NCBI GenBank assembly: GCA_030549335.1
Contig: CM060189.1
Span: 32,325,001 to 32,389,000 of the forward strand
Length of the DNA stretch: 64,000 bases
Origin: Pontederia crassipes
Lineage: Eukaryota; Streptophyta; Magnoliopsida; Commelinales; Pontederiaceae
Direction: 5' to 3'
In this document: in pieces, positions 23,316-33,708 of the stretch
How positions within the stretch are numbered: position 1 is the stretch's first letter
How the letters are laid out: every line of letters begins with the position of its first letter
The notes under the pieces: generated by a model
Databases searched by the model: none
What the model was told of the DNA's origin: nothing
The model's input: the letters and a program-made list of their open reading frames with translations, nothing else
Translations under genes and position numbers: made by a program

Positions 23316-24769
23316 AATTTTCATCAAAACTAAGTCAAGCTGACGACTATAAATCAGAACTATTTCTATCCTTTTTATTTTTATCTTCATTTTTTTTAGA
23401 TTAGTCTAAATTAGTTGTTAATTAATATCTTAGTTTTGGTGATAGTTTTATTTTTAATTTTAATTAGACATTTATTTTATTATGGAGTCATTTAATTTAA
23501 TGTGTGTAAGGAGAGATAAACTCAGGGGCGTCAACTCCAAGCATGGGCATAAATTCCAAGAATTGATTCCCTCCACGTGACAAGACGAGGCTATTACGCC
23601 CTGCCACCTGTGCTCTCTACGGCCGAAGCTCGGACATTACGCCCTGCCACCCACCGTTTCCGTTACGGCCGAAGCAACCGAAGAAAAGACAAGCTGCCAC
23701 CGTCGTTACGCCCTGCCACCTGTGCTCTCTACGGCCGAAACTCAGACATTACGCCCTGCCACCTGTGCTCTCTACGGCCGAAGCTCGGACATTACGCCCT
23801 GCCACCCTTGCATTACGGCCGAGATGTCACACCAGCAGACCACGGACGTGCCTTGGAAATCGTCAAAGCTCCGACATGATAGGGAGACCACGGACGTGCC
23901 TTGGAAAAATACATGCTTTTACGCCCGGACATGACTTTTCACTGCGTCATCACGTGGGAACAGGTCAGATTACGCCCAAAAATTCATCTATAAAATCCTA
24001 CCCCCTCTTGTATGTTGCAGATCAATCTTCTTTACGGCCGAAGCCACCGCGCGCCACCCTCTGTGCATTTCGGCCGAGGTGCTTCCGCTACCCTTACGCC
24101 TTTTCTTCTTTACGGCCGAAGTCTCAACGCAACCGCCGATCCTTACGGCCGAAGTTCCTGCGCGCCGCCTTTTCTCTCTTACGGCCGAAGTTTCGAAGCC
24201 ACCGCGCACCGAGACTCCATTACAGCCGAAGTCTCAACGCCGTTGTTTCTTACGACCAAACTCCACTCGACTTCGGCCGAGCTTTCCCCCCTTACGCCCA
24301 AAGTGCCACGTCTCCAACTCATTACGGCCGGTCTTCCACCGCACACCGAGTCGTTACGGTCGAGCCACCGCGCACCTACCATCTGCGTTACAGCCGAGCC
24401 TTAACACAGCGCATCGAGACTTCTTTACGGCCGAGGTTCCTCATCCTCTCTACCTTACGGCCAAACTCCAAGGTAATTCATCGACATCAACTCCTTACGG
24501 CCGAGGTTCATCTACTCTTACGGCCGAAGTTCCGAGTCACGCCTCCAACTTCTTACGGCCAAACTCAAATCTCCGGCCGAGCTTCATCAATTACGGCTGA
24601 AGTCCTTCATCAACTTTACGGCCGAGCTTTACTTATTACGGCCGAAGTTCTTCGTCAACCGGTCCCTTACGGCCGAGTCACCTTCGACCGTCAGCTCTTC
24701 AAACACATATTACGGCCGAGCTTCCATCGAGCCGGTACCTTTTCTTTGTTTATTTTTGTCCAGATCAAG
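23316..24769 (+). repeat. Pol-ORF3 spacer with tandem repeats and TTACGGCCGA array
   Basis: After an AT-rich start, 23592-23822 holds three near-identical units of about 44 bases (TTACGCCCTGCCACCTGTGC then TACGGCCGAAGCTCGGACA); the first two are about 115 bases apart and the last two adjacent. Next, GACCACGGACGTGCCTTGGA occurs twice, about 46 bases apart (near 23840 and 23886). From 24030 to 24720 TTACGGCCGAAG or TTACGGCCGAG recurs about every 20-30 bases. All three forward frames are open over 24079-24404. One of them is continuous with ORF3 from 23765, so an N-terminal extension is possible, but its repetitive peptide (LRPK/TAEV/YGRS depending on frame) looks like a by-product of the motif. 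Confidence 0.8.
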
Positions 24770-26441
24770 ATGAGACGATTTGCTAATATATGGAGGGGAC
24801 GTCACGAACGACGGCATCCAAATGCTCAACCGGCCCCACAGCCCTCACAATTAATCTCCTACACCGAAGATTATTATTGGACTAAGCCGGAGTATCAAGC
24901 TCGATATGAACGGATGTGTGAGATTCGAATTCATGCCACCAGATTTTCATATACTGAATTGCTAAGGGAGTATAATTTACTTGCAGATACTCATCTATTA
25001 TTTTCTCAAATTGGACTATATGACTTTGTGCATTCTTGGTGGCCAACTTATGAAGTACTAATTATGAAATTCCTCTCATCTCTGAAAGTCTTTAATTTAG
25101 ATGGCAGGAACTATGATCAGCCCCGCATTTCATTCCAACTTTATGGACGGCCATTTACTCTCACTCTAGGAGAGATTAATAATATCTATGAATTTCCCAA
25201 CCATGGATCTCTTTCTGTACCTGCTGACTTTGATGCTGAAACTTTTTGGAAACAGATAATAGAAGAAGACCGATTGGTTTGGAACACCGCTAAAGATAGC
25301 TCAATTCAGAATCCTGTTCTACGCTATGTTCATCGCATGCTAAGCAACACCATAAGTGGGCGCAGTGATAATGATGGTGCCGTCTCAGAGGGAGAGTTAT
25401 ATCTCATCCATAGTATGCTTCACAGAACTCTTGTTAATGTGGGTGCCTTCCTCATTCGTCGATTTCAGCGCCACTACTCATCGTGGCGGTAGCATTAATA
25501 TGGGCGCCCTTCTCACACCTATCTCTCAACACCTACAACTTGACTTGGATGATCTTGAAGTTGTGCCAGGAAACACTCATCTCACTCGTAGGACCATTCA
25601 GGCTATGGGTCTCGTGAAGACCAACAACTCAGGGATCAAAGTTTTTATTTTTAAAGGCTACCATCAGGAGGTGCCCTGCTCAGATCGATATGCTTTTACA
25701 CCGATTAATCCAAATAATTGGCTCATTTTTAGGCAGGTCATAGCTCCAGTAATCTCACCTGCAGGACCATCTACCTCTGTCGGACAGCTACACCAGGATG
25801 AACCTTTCTCCTGGTTTAATTCTACTGATTATGCGGCAGCACAACCCTACCTTCAACAGCAACAAGGATTCCAGGCTATATCACCGGCAGCTTCCCAATA
25901 TGCCACATCCGTCCATTCACCTTATATGCCAGTGCATTCTCCGATTCCATCTCCAGCACAAGAGAGCTCTTCTGATTCCTCGTTCATACCTTCTACTCCT
26001 TATGAGGAACGCGATTCGATGGAAGTATCTGCCCCTTTACAAGAACCTGTGCAGAATCGCTATATAGCACCGGAGCCCACTTTTACTTCAGCCCCAGAGC
26101 AGACTTACTATCCACCTCCGCCACCTCAGCCTGACTATGCTTCCATGCAAAACTTATGGGAATCAATGTATGATGAAGAACTTCGTCAAGCAGGGGAGTT
26201 TCACACTTTTCAAGAAGAACAACTTCGTCAGTCAGAGCAGTTGCACGCTATTCAGGAAGAGCAACTTCGACAAGCACAAGAGTTGACCAACATTCGAGCC
26301 GATTTTAGAAATATGGATGATCATCAGGGTCGCTTCGAATCCCTTCAGAATCAACATGCGCGCATGACGAGACGCATCCATGAGTATCATATGCGCCAAG
26401 GAAATCTCGGCTACCATCCACCATCGCCACCCCGCAGATAG
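24770..26441 (+). pseudogene. ORF3 after pol in the Athila element (env-position protein), frameshifted
   Basis: The ATG at 24770 (MRRFANIWRGRHERR) follows the motif array. The first part, to about 25470, resembles the plant transposon protein found after pol in Athila-type elements: YYWTKPEYQARYERMCEIR, then a helical region with SWWPTYEVLIMKFLSSL and FQLYGRPFTLTLGEI. A one-base change near 25465-25480 moves the rest into another frame, which stays open to 26441. The second part has a conserved block (MGALLTPISQHL), a Pro/Ser/Gln-rich region and three 14-residue repeats (EELRQAGEFHTFQ-like) that probably form a coiled coil. I see no signal peptide or clear transmembrane helix. Function is unknown. 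The assignment rests on position and general resemblance. Confidence 0.7.
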
Positions 26442-27690
26442 TAAATCCGGTTGTGTCTTTTCCCTTTTCTTTATTTTCGTTTCTTTAATTTTCCTTTTTA
26501 TTGAGTATGTATCACTTTCCCTTGCTGGCTTAACACTGAGGACAGTGTCTGGTTCAAGCTTGGGGGAGTTTGCATTTCATGCATTGCATGTTTCTTTCTT
26601 TTTATTTACTTATGTTTTCATCTAGTTGTAAAAAAATCCAAAAAAATTGAAAATTTTGAAAATTTTCTAAAAAATACATTGCATGCATTTATTTTTGCTA
26701 CCATCTTACTAACTCTTGTCTTATTGTTTTAATTATCTTTTAGTAGAAGTTCAAAGACATGTCGTTAACTGATGAAATTTGAATGCTTTTCTTTCTTATC
26801 ACTTGCTATTTTAGTATCAAACTTATGGACTATGTGCCTATGCTAAGTAGAATTATGAATGACTAGACGACAAAATCATATTCATGCCTTTTTTTTTATT
26901 AATTTCTTTTAAGTCTTGATTAATAGTAGCCTTCTTATTGACCATATCAAGTACTTTTTGAACTTATAAAAATTGAAAGTGAATAAGAAAAGAAGGGTTA
27001 GTTAAACCCCAACAAATAAATAAAAAAAATAAAAAAATGAAATGAATAAAGTTATGTGTAGGTACAAAAGTGTTATCCGGAACCAAGGTGTGTTCGGGTA
27101 ATTAGATCCGTAGGGATTCATGCCTGGCGACCTAAGGACAACTGCTCTGGGATCCGTCGATCGAAAACCTGCTACATGGACCATCTTGTGGAATATGGAG
27201 AAGCACAGGAGTACTGAACCATGGCTAAGTTCGAACTCTTCATTCAGAACCTTGGTTGTTCGGGGAAGTAAACTCGAGGGGTGCTTTATCACCTGTTGCC
27301 CTAAGACCATCTGGTCTGGGAGTCATCAGTCCAAAGCCCGCTACATGGACTTCCTTGTGCAATCCTGCTTGAAGATTAGAACTTTTAAAATGATTGAAAA
27401 TAAAGTTGAAAAAGAAAAAGTTTTAAGTTCAATTAGTACTTATGTGTTCAATATTAATGCTATTATTTGACAGTCAATTTATTTTTCTGCAAGGCTGAAT
27501 TTGAGATTGTTTAAATTTGTGTAGCATTCAGAACCTCTATGAAGCTAAGTGCATGGAAAATGGTGAGATACTGAGTAGTAGGTGTGCAGAAGAATTTTGT
27601 GAGAAAATTAGTCAGTTGACAATGTGGAGGCTATGATGGAACTTTTTTGAACCTTGCCTTGAATTTTTGCTTGAGGACAAGCAAGACTTT
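26442..27690 (+). other. Athila 3' noncoding region with internal direct repeat
   Basis: No coding frame of note. Two related segments of about 110 bases, 27080-27190 and 27243-27355, share AACC-TTGG, a CCTAAGA-C-TCT-GGTCTGGGA core and GCTACATGGAC-TCCTTGTG ends. Confidence 0.65.
26556..26571 (+). other. Internal purine tract identical to the 3' polypurine tract
   Basis: AAGCTTGGGGGAGTTT here is identical over 16 bases to the tract at the 3' LTR (27691-27706). Both are preceded by TGAGGACA. It could act as a second plus-strand primer. Confidence 0.65.
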
Positions 27691-27705
27691 AAGCTTGGGG
27701 GAGTT
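27691..27705 (+). other. Polypurine tract of the Athila element
   Basis: AAGCTTGGGGGAGTT directly precedes the 3' LTR, whose first bases are TAATGC instead of TGATGC. Confidence 0.9.
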
Positions 27706-29359
27706 TAATGCATGCAAAATATAACATATTTTAGATTATTATTTTAGTTAATTTTTCTGTAATTTGTTCATGGCATGCATCATTTTTAGTCACTTTTAAT
27801 TGTAATTTCGAATTTATAAATTTTAATTATTATTTCTCTGAATATTTTAATTGTGGATGGATTAACTAAATTTTTATAATTATTTTGCAGGAAAAATCGA
27901 GATTTAAATGGATTGCGCTGTATCGGCCGAAATTTCAAAGAAATTATCATTACGGCCGAGATTGGCTTTACCCCTAAGTCATTTTGGCCGAGATTTGGCT
28001 TTACACCCAAGTCATTTTGAGCGAGATTTCCAGGGGGTAATGATATGGAATCTTCATTGTTACGACTAAGATTTGAAGGGGTAAAGATAAATGATTTTAT
28101 CTTTTGGGCGTAATGGCATGAAGATGAAGGGTGTAACAATTAAATGATTTTATCTTTTGGGCGTAACACGATTTAGTTCTTTCCTTACAGCCGAGATTTT
28201 ATGGGAGTAAAGATAAAAATGATTTATCTTTGGGCGTAATGATAAAAGGATTTATCTTTGGCCGAGTTTATCTCATAATTTTAAAGTCAACCGTACGATG
28301 TTACGGTCGAGATCAAATTGAAGGCCGTCTGCACCCTATAAATACGTGAAGAATCCATCGTTTCAATAGGTGCTCTGAAGTTCAGGTTTTCTTCCACGAC
28401 GAGTCGTGAGCTCTGCAGGCTACGACCAAGAGGAGAGAGGTGCGACGGTTGGAGGTTGATCGCGACCCTGATCAAGTCCGAGAGGCTGCCCGATTGTCTG
28501 CCCAATTCGAGAGCTCTACTTCTATTTTGGGTGTAATTCTTTCAATTATTATTATTATTTTGTTATTATCTCTCCAGAATTTCTAGGATGAACTCCATAT
28601 TTTCTATTTATTTCATTTTAGAAGATTATTATTGAAAGGAAACTATTTGGACCCTATATTATTTGTTTTAATCTTTTCTGATCAATTAGTTAATTGTGCT
28701 TAATGCTTTTAATTTAATTACTTGGATTTCTGAGTTGAGTAATTACCAGTTTGTGGACTATTTAATTTCAGAATTCATTAATTAAATTAATTGATTTTAT
28801 TTGGAATTAATAATTGACATAAATTTGATAACTAGTGTGTGGAGAATCAAGTTTGTGTGGTCTATTAATCTATACCAGTTTGTGGAGTGATTAATAGTCT
28901 AGAGAATCCAATTTAATGCATCTTAATTTTAATATGATTTTGGGGGTACCAGTCGTGGAGACTTCAATTCTTATTAAATTAAGATAGTTCTATATGATTA
29001 AATTGAGGGATGCCAGTCGTGGAGACCACAAGTTAATCATGTTAGATTACTTTAGGGAGACTCTAATTCATCTTTAAAGATTAAATTTATCTTTTATGGT
29101 TCAAATATTTATCCTGATCTATTTTCATCCTAAGGCCTAACTTCAACACCATTATCTTATCTTTATCTTATTTTCTTTATTTTATTTTATAAAACTCATT
29201 TTCAAAATTCATGTTTTTCCTCTCTTATGAATTTAAAGATTCAGATATTGAATTAATAATATTCCTCGTGGGTTCGACACTCTTACTCCTTTTTACTATA
29301 TTACTTGAGCGACTAGTGCACTTGCTAGCAAATTTTATTGTTACAAATCAAACGCATCA
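27706..29359 (+). repeat. 3' LTR of the Athila element
   Basis: 1,654 bp, the same length as the 5' LTR, ending GCATCA. Differences seen against the 5' copy: base 2 (G/A), CATAC/CATGC, AATCG/AATTG, GGGCGAG/GAGCGAG, ACGGCCG/ACAGCCG, ACGGCGA/ACGACGA and AATACATC/AATGCATC. All are transitions. Its terminal TA instead of TG could impair integration of new copies. Confidence 0.95.
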
Positions 29360-29364
29360 ACCCC
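29360..29364. repeat. Right target site duplication ACCCC of the Athila element
   Basis: The second copy of the 5-base duplication. The Tekay LTR continues from here in register with the left LTR (GAAAGCGCTACACTGCC). Confidence 0.92.
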
Positions 29365-30769
29365 GAAAGCGCTACACTGCCTACTACACTATTGACCATG
29401 ATCATTCAACAAAATGTATACGTGACATCAATATTATAATGTAATATAATACAAGACTTTAATGCGGAAGTTCAAATGTCAGAATATCAAAGAGCATAAT
29501 TCATCCATGCATACTGTAACAAGATGATAAAAGACCATAATCTCAAAAAGTTCAGGCGGAAGAAAATTCGATAGGCGGAATAACATGATGTGTGTAAATA
29601 GTAAGATAATCATCAACTAAATGCAATTGGAGAGATCCAATGATATATTTAGTCATTTGTAGCATCCTCCAAGCTCTGAGCACTCCCACACCTCATCAAT
29701 CAGTATTCTCATCTGCAAAATCCTAATGCAGGAAAATCGAATACCCGTGAGCAAAAAGCCCAGTACAATAGCAATATAGACGATGAAATAATAATCGATG
29801 ATATAACATTTGAATCAATAATGAATGGGAATATGTTTCAAATATATCAGTACATGTACTCTGGACTATACCATAACCATGCCTTATCTTTATTATATTG
29901 TACTTTGAACATCCATATTCCTTACAATAACCTTGCCATACTATGTTTCCATACTTTATTATGTTATACTTTGTACTTTACTATGCCATACTTTACTTTA
30001 CTGACTTTGCTTTACATTACTTTACTGTGAGTTGCACTACATTTTTTACATTACTATAACATTATTAATGTTAGTTGTCCTATGCGAGCTCGACTTTATT
30101 AGATTGAGATGTCAGAGCTGCCTCTCTAAATCTGTAAAGCCAATAAGCCCATAAAGGGTGAGGGGTGCGACTATGCGTCACCCATTTCGGAATGTAGGTG
30201 GGAGAGGACCTACACTCCAAGAACAGTGGTCATTGAAGAACTTGTAGGTTCACTATCTCTTCAGTTAGCTACCTATCACTTTGGCTCAGTTCTATGTTCT
30301 TTGGGGAAGGAGTGTGACACATGCATTACCCTTCTTTGAGACACAAGTGGGATATGACCTGTAGTCTCCGGAACAGTGGTCATTGAAGACCAGCGTTGTC
30401 TCCTCAACTAACTACCTGTCCTTCTCTATACTATATTATAATTCTTGTTTCGTACAATGAGGCGGCACATAGCAATCCCTTATCTTTGTCTTTACTTTAC
30501 TTATATTTGCTTATTATGATGTCTATGAATCAGGACTCAAATGGGCGTTAGTGTCTGTACAATAGGACTCGACCAGTTATAGGTGAATTGAGTAGAGTCT
30601 CAAGTTAAGATTCCAAAGTCTGACTCAGATCGGATCAGTATCCGAATTGGATCATATCAAAAGTGATTCAATATCTCTCTATGGATTAGAGTTGAGTTGA
30701 ACCGGTTAGCTCGAACTGATGGGTTGGATTGGACCGAATCATTTGAAACGATTAACTAACTGAACCGAT

Positions 30770-31240
30770 CGACTGTTTCTGGACCGGTCGACCGTTCTTC
30801 TCGGATCGGCCAAGCCGAACCTGTCGACTTGAACCGATCGACCGCGCCTGTTGGACCGGTCGACCGTTCTCTAACATGGTCGACCGGTCCTCTTGGATCG
30901 GCCGACCCTATTTTTTGTCGGGCGTCTGCCGGATTGGTCGACCGTGCATATGGGCCGGTCGACCGATTTCTTTGTGTGTCCTTGGATCGGTCGACCGTTC
31001 GAGGTGATCAGTCGATCAATCGTAAGATCTCGTTGACGCGCTCTGCGCACTAGATCAGTCGACCGTTCTGAGGATCGGTGGACCGACTATGAGATTGGAT
31101 CCGTCGGGTCACAGGTGAATCGATCGATCGCCCTAGTTGGACCGGTCGACCGATCGACAGAAGCACGGATGCGCCTACTCAAAGGATTGCTCGACCGTTC
31201 ATAGAATCGGTCGATCGGTCCCTACAATAAAATAGGGCCG
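30770..31240. repeat. CGGTCGACCG palindrome array in the right LTR
   Basis: About 15-20 copies of GGTCGACC or one-base variants in 470 bases, several as the full palindrome CGGTCGACCG. This is the fuller version of the array in the left LTR. Confidence 0.85.
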
Positions 31241-31904
31241 CCGGTCATTTTCCTCGATTCCGGCGGCCTTTCGGCCATCAGATCGCAATGACATCAATAT
31301 GAAAAATGAAGTTTAGACAATTGCGATCATAATAGAATCCTCAAACGCATCCAACGATCATCATTTAGTCGTCTAGGAATTTAAAACGCTACGGTACCTT
31401 CGATCGTCGATTTTTGGATTTGCCGGATTGTTGTCGACGTTCAGAGGATCACCGGTCGTTCCTGGCCGATGCAGGGGGTGCACCTGGTCCTTGCAGATGT
31501 CGAGGGTGGTCGCTGTGTGTCGATGAGAGTGTGGACGAGCGTCGGATCGTCTGATGCGCCTCTTCTGTTCTGCTCGTCGGGGTTCGTCTGTCCTCGATAA
31601 AGAGGAGAACGGGGGCGGCAGCCGACGGGGTGTCCAAAGGGGGGGGGGGGGGCGCGAGGGTGCCCTCACATCCCTTTTTATAGTTCGGCCGGCGGCCAGC
31701 TCCGAAATACACGATCTAGGGAGGAGATTCCTCCCCCGATCGATCGTTTCTTTCCTTTTCTTCCGTTTCTCTTTTTTTTTTAAAACTGATTTGAATTCCT
31801 TTCAAATTCTTTCCTTAATGGTAATTAAATTCTGATTTCATTCATTAATTATGATTTACATTGATTTTGAATCCTTTCCTATTTTGAAAACTGCATGCGT
31901 TACA

Positions 31905-31909
31905 TCAAG
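31905..31909. repeat. Right target site duplication TCAAG of the Tekay-type element
   Basis: Matches 6981-6985 and marks the right edge of the nested complex. Confidence 0.9.
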
Positions 31910-32600
31910 GATCTGGTTGACTTAGCTGATACAGATTAATTGATAAATTAAAGTGCTATAAGTATTTTATTGATTGAAGTTTATTTTTAAAAATAAGTTG
32001 TTGTACGTTTGAATAAAATTACTTATATTAAGATAACTAATTGACTTATTTTTTTAAAAAATAAATATATCTCTTCATTTATTTTTTTAACTTATAAGTA
32101 AATTTAATATTTTCTTATTAGTCGAATTTTAAAATTACCAAACGGTGAGATTTTAAGATACCAAATGTTAGAGATTTTTTTAAACAGCCCGACTCATAAC
32201 CTCGTGTCAATCATTACCTTGCTAGAATCTTTTAATTGAAGTCAAACGATTCCACTTTAAATAAAACATTGGATAAGTAACTAAATTTTTTAACTAAAAA
32301 GAATAAGAATGAATCGTTTATGTCTCTATAGAATAATAAATCTTATACAATAATATTTTCTTATTGGTCGAATAAGAAAAAAATCAACCAAGTGACAACA
32401 TTCATCAATGAATATTGGTTAAAAACGTTTTAATAGTTGGCACATGGTTACGCCACTGCCACAGGATGTAGTCCGACAATGAAATCTACGTGGGTACCCA
32501 AAAAATCCACAGTTGAATATTAGTCCATGAATGTATAATAAAGAAAATCAATCAGTTACTTTATAATCGCCTAATCGGGCGTTTAATGTATACTATGACA
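31910..32600. other. AT-rich spacer, nothing recognised
   Basis: Short inverted AT words (for example around 31985-32105) suggest a possible decayed small transposon, but I could not define termini or a target duplication. No coding region. Confidence 0.5.
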
Positions 32601-32676
32601 AGAATACCCCTACAAGATCCAGCAAGTCTTCAAGATGCTTTCAACAAAAGAAAAGTGACCGGCATGAAGATTAAAG

Positions 32677-33054
32677 ATGATATTGTCAAAGAGATACCGC
32701 TCAGAACAACCGCCTGCAAATCTCAATAGCGGCTTTGTGCAGTGTGCAAGCTTTGGTTGTCCACCATTGACGATCCCAAAATCAGGCACATCCGTCAGCT
32801 TCAACGCGTGCAACACCCATCAACTGCCTTTATTCCCCATGTGCGGAATATGCAGCTCAACAGAGGGCACATTGGAAAACGAATGGTCTTTGGCTAGGCC
32901 GTCTTGCCACAGCCTCTTGTGCATACACAACTGGAGGCATAAGCTCGTGCTGTGGAATCCCACCAGTGAAGAGAAAATAGTTCCACCACTTTATTCCGAT
33001 TTCCCAAATATCTATGATGCTTCTCATGGAGACTTTCTTGTCCACCAAAACTAG
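32677..33054 (+). pseudogene. Doubtful coding remnant, perhaps F-box-associated
   Basis: A 125-codon frame in GC-balanced DNA. One stretch (HKLVLWNPTSEEKIVPPL) recalls the WNP-T motif of F-box-associated or DUF295-like repeat domains. No F-box and no clear second repeat are visible, and the frame closes soon after. It may be a gene fragment or chance; I do not claim a function. Confidence 0.2.
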
Positions 33055-33060
33055 ATGCTG

Positions 33061-33700
33061 CTCATCTTTTTACCACGGAAACAAAGAGGTCTGTGTGCAT
33101 ACTAGGTCCAGCGATGTGATTCAAAGCCACTCACTACGCTGCAGTTAATATGGCTCAACAATTTCTGGTGTCAAATGCTGATTCGGACAACATGGAGTGC
33201 AGCCTCCTAACCAACTGCGGGCTAGAAGAAGGCTGTCTGATGCCTCGTCCTACCACTTCTGTTGCTCCTTTGTGCAGAAAGATTGGATAAGTTGTCACAT
33301 GTGATGAATAATACTTTCATTTGTTGGTGCTCCTGTGAATAATAGAACTGAAGACGACAAACTTCAACCTGTGGCCACCCTCGTTTCACACAATCTCTCT
33401 CCATGCTGAAAATCAATCAACAGAAGAGCACAGGTCTTGTTGCTAACCGCTGTATGCTCTTTCCTATTTTCTTTTCATTTTTTCTTCAATTGATGTTATG
33501 TAATGTTGAAGTATTCTGGAGAGCACAGGTTTTCCAACACCTAAATTATCAGGTATGCCTGATGTGTAACTTTTCTGACCGAAGTAGAACATTGTAATGA
33601 CTAATGACTTCTTCAAGGACCATTTATCAGCCTGTATCACATAAACTTAAAAGTTCACCACCATCGAGTATAGTCAAGTGGATTATCCCTAACATTTCCC
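33061..33700. other. Spacer, nothing recognised
   Basis: Moderate-GC sequence without a coherent coding frame on either strand. It may contain the decayed 3' flank of the pentatricopeptide-repeat pseudogene. Confidence 0.4.
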
Positions 33701-33708
33701 ATAATAAG

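Larger units (their letters stand above)
14938..29359 (+). mobile_element. Athila-type Ty3/Gypsy retrotransposon, young but coding-defective
   Basis: A 14.4-kb element nested in the Tekay LTR: 5' LTR, Asp-tRNA primer site, 1.3-kb leader, gag, pol (protease, RT, RNase H, integrase), spacer, ORF3, 3' noncoding region, purine tract, 3' LTR. The termini form the inverted repeat TGATGC/GCATCA, and the target duplication is ACCCC on both sides. RT and integrase motifs, the Asp-tRNA primer site, the ORF after pol and the AAGCTTGGGGGAGTTT purine tract all fit the Athila lineage. The LTRs are 1,654 bp each with seven differences seen, which implies a recent insertion. Gag-pol and ORF3 carry several stops and frameshifts. 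Confidence 0.93.
6986..31904 (-). mobile_element. Ty3/Gypsy chromovirus (Tekay/Del type), old, split by an Athila element
   Basis: An LTR retrotransposon on the minus strand, about 10.5 kb without the nested insertion and one copy of its target duplication. Order on the minus strand: upstream LTR (31904-29365 joined to 14937-14885), initiator-Met-tRNA primer site, a small zinc-knuckle ORF, gag, protease, reverse transcriptase, RNase H, integrase with a C-terminal chromodomain, purine tract, downstream LTR (9425-6986). The domain order and chromodomain place it in the chromoviruses; the Tekay/Del call rests on remembered family motifs. Every coding domain has frameshifts or stops. The LTRs differ by roughly 10-12% where compared by eye, so the insertion is old. 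Confidence 0.9.
29360..31904 (-). repeat. Split right (upstream) LTR of the Tekay-type element, main part
   Basis: Collinear with 7045-9425 of the left LTR, ending GTTACA. It has a longer palindrome array (30770-31240), about 150 bases of which are absent from the left LTR, and a G run at 31639-31652. By eye the two LTRs differ at about one base in eight to ten, with many C/T and G/A changes. Confidence 0.9.

Noticed and set aside
23577..23934. Overlapping frames rich in TLRPAT and YGRS repeats
   Set aside because: By-products of the tandem TTACGCCCTGCCACC/TACGGCCGAAG repeats; no independent evidence of translation.
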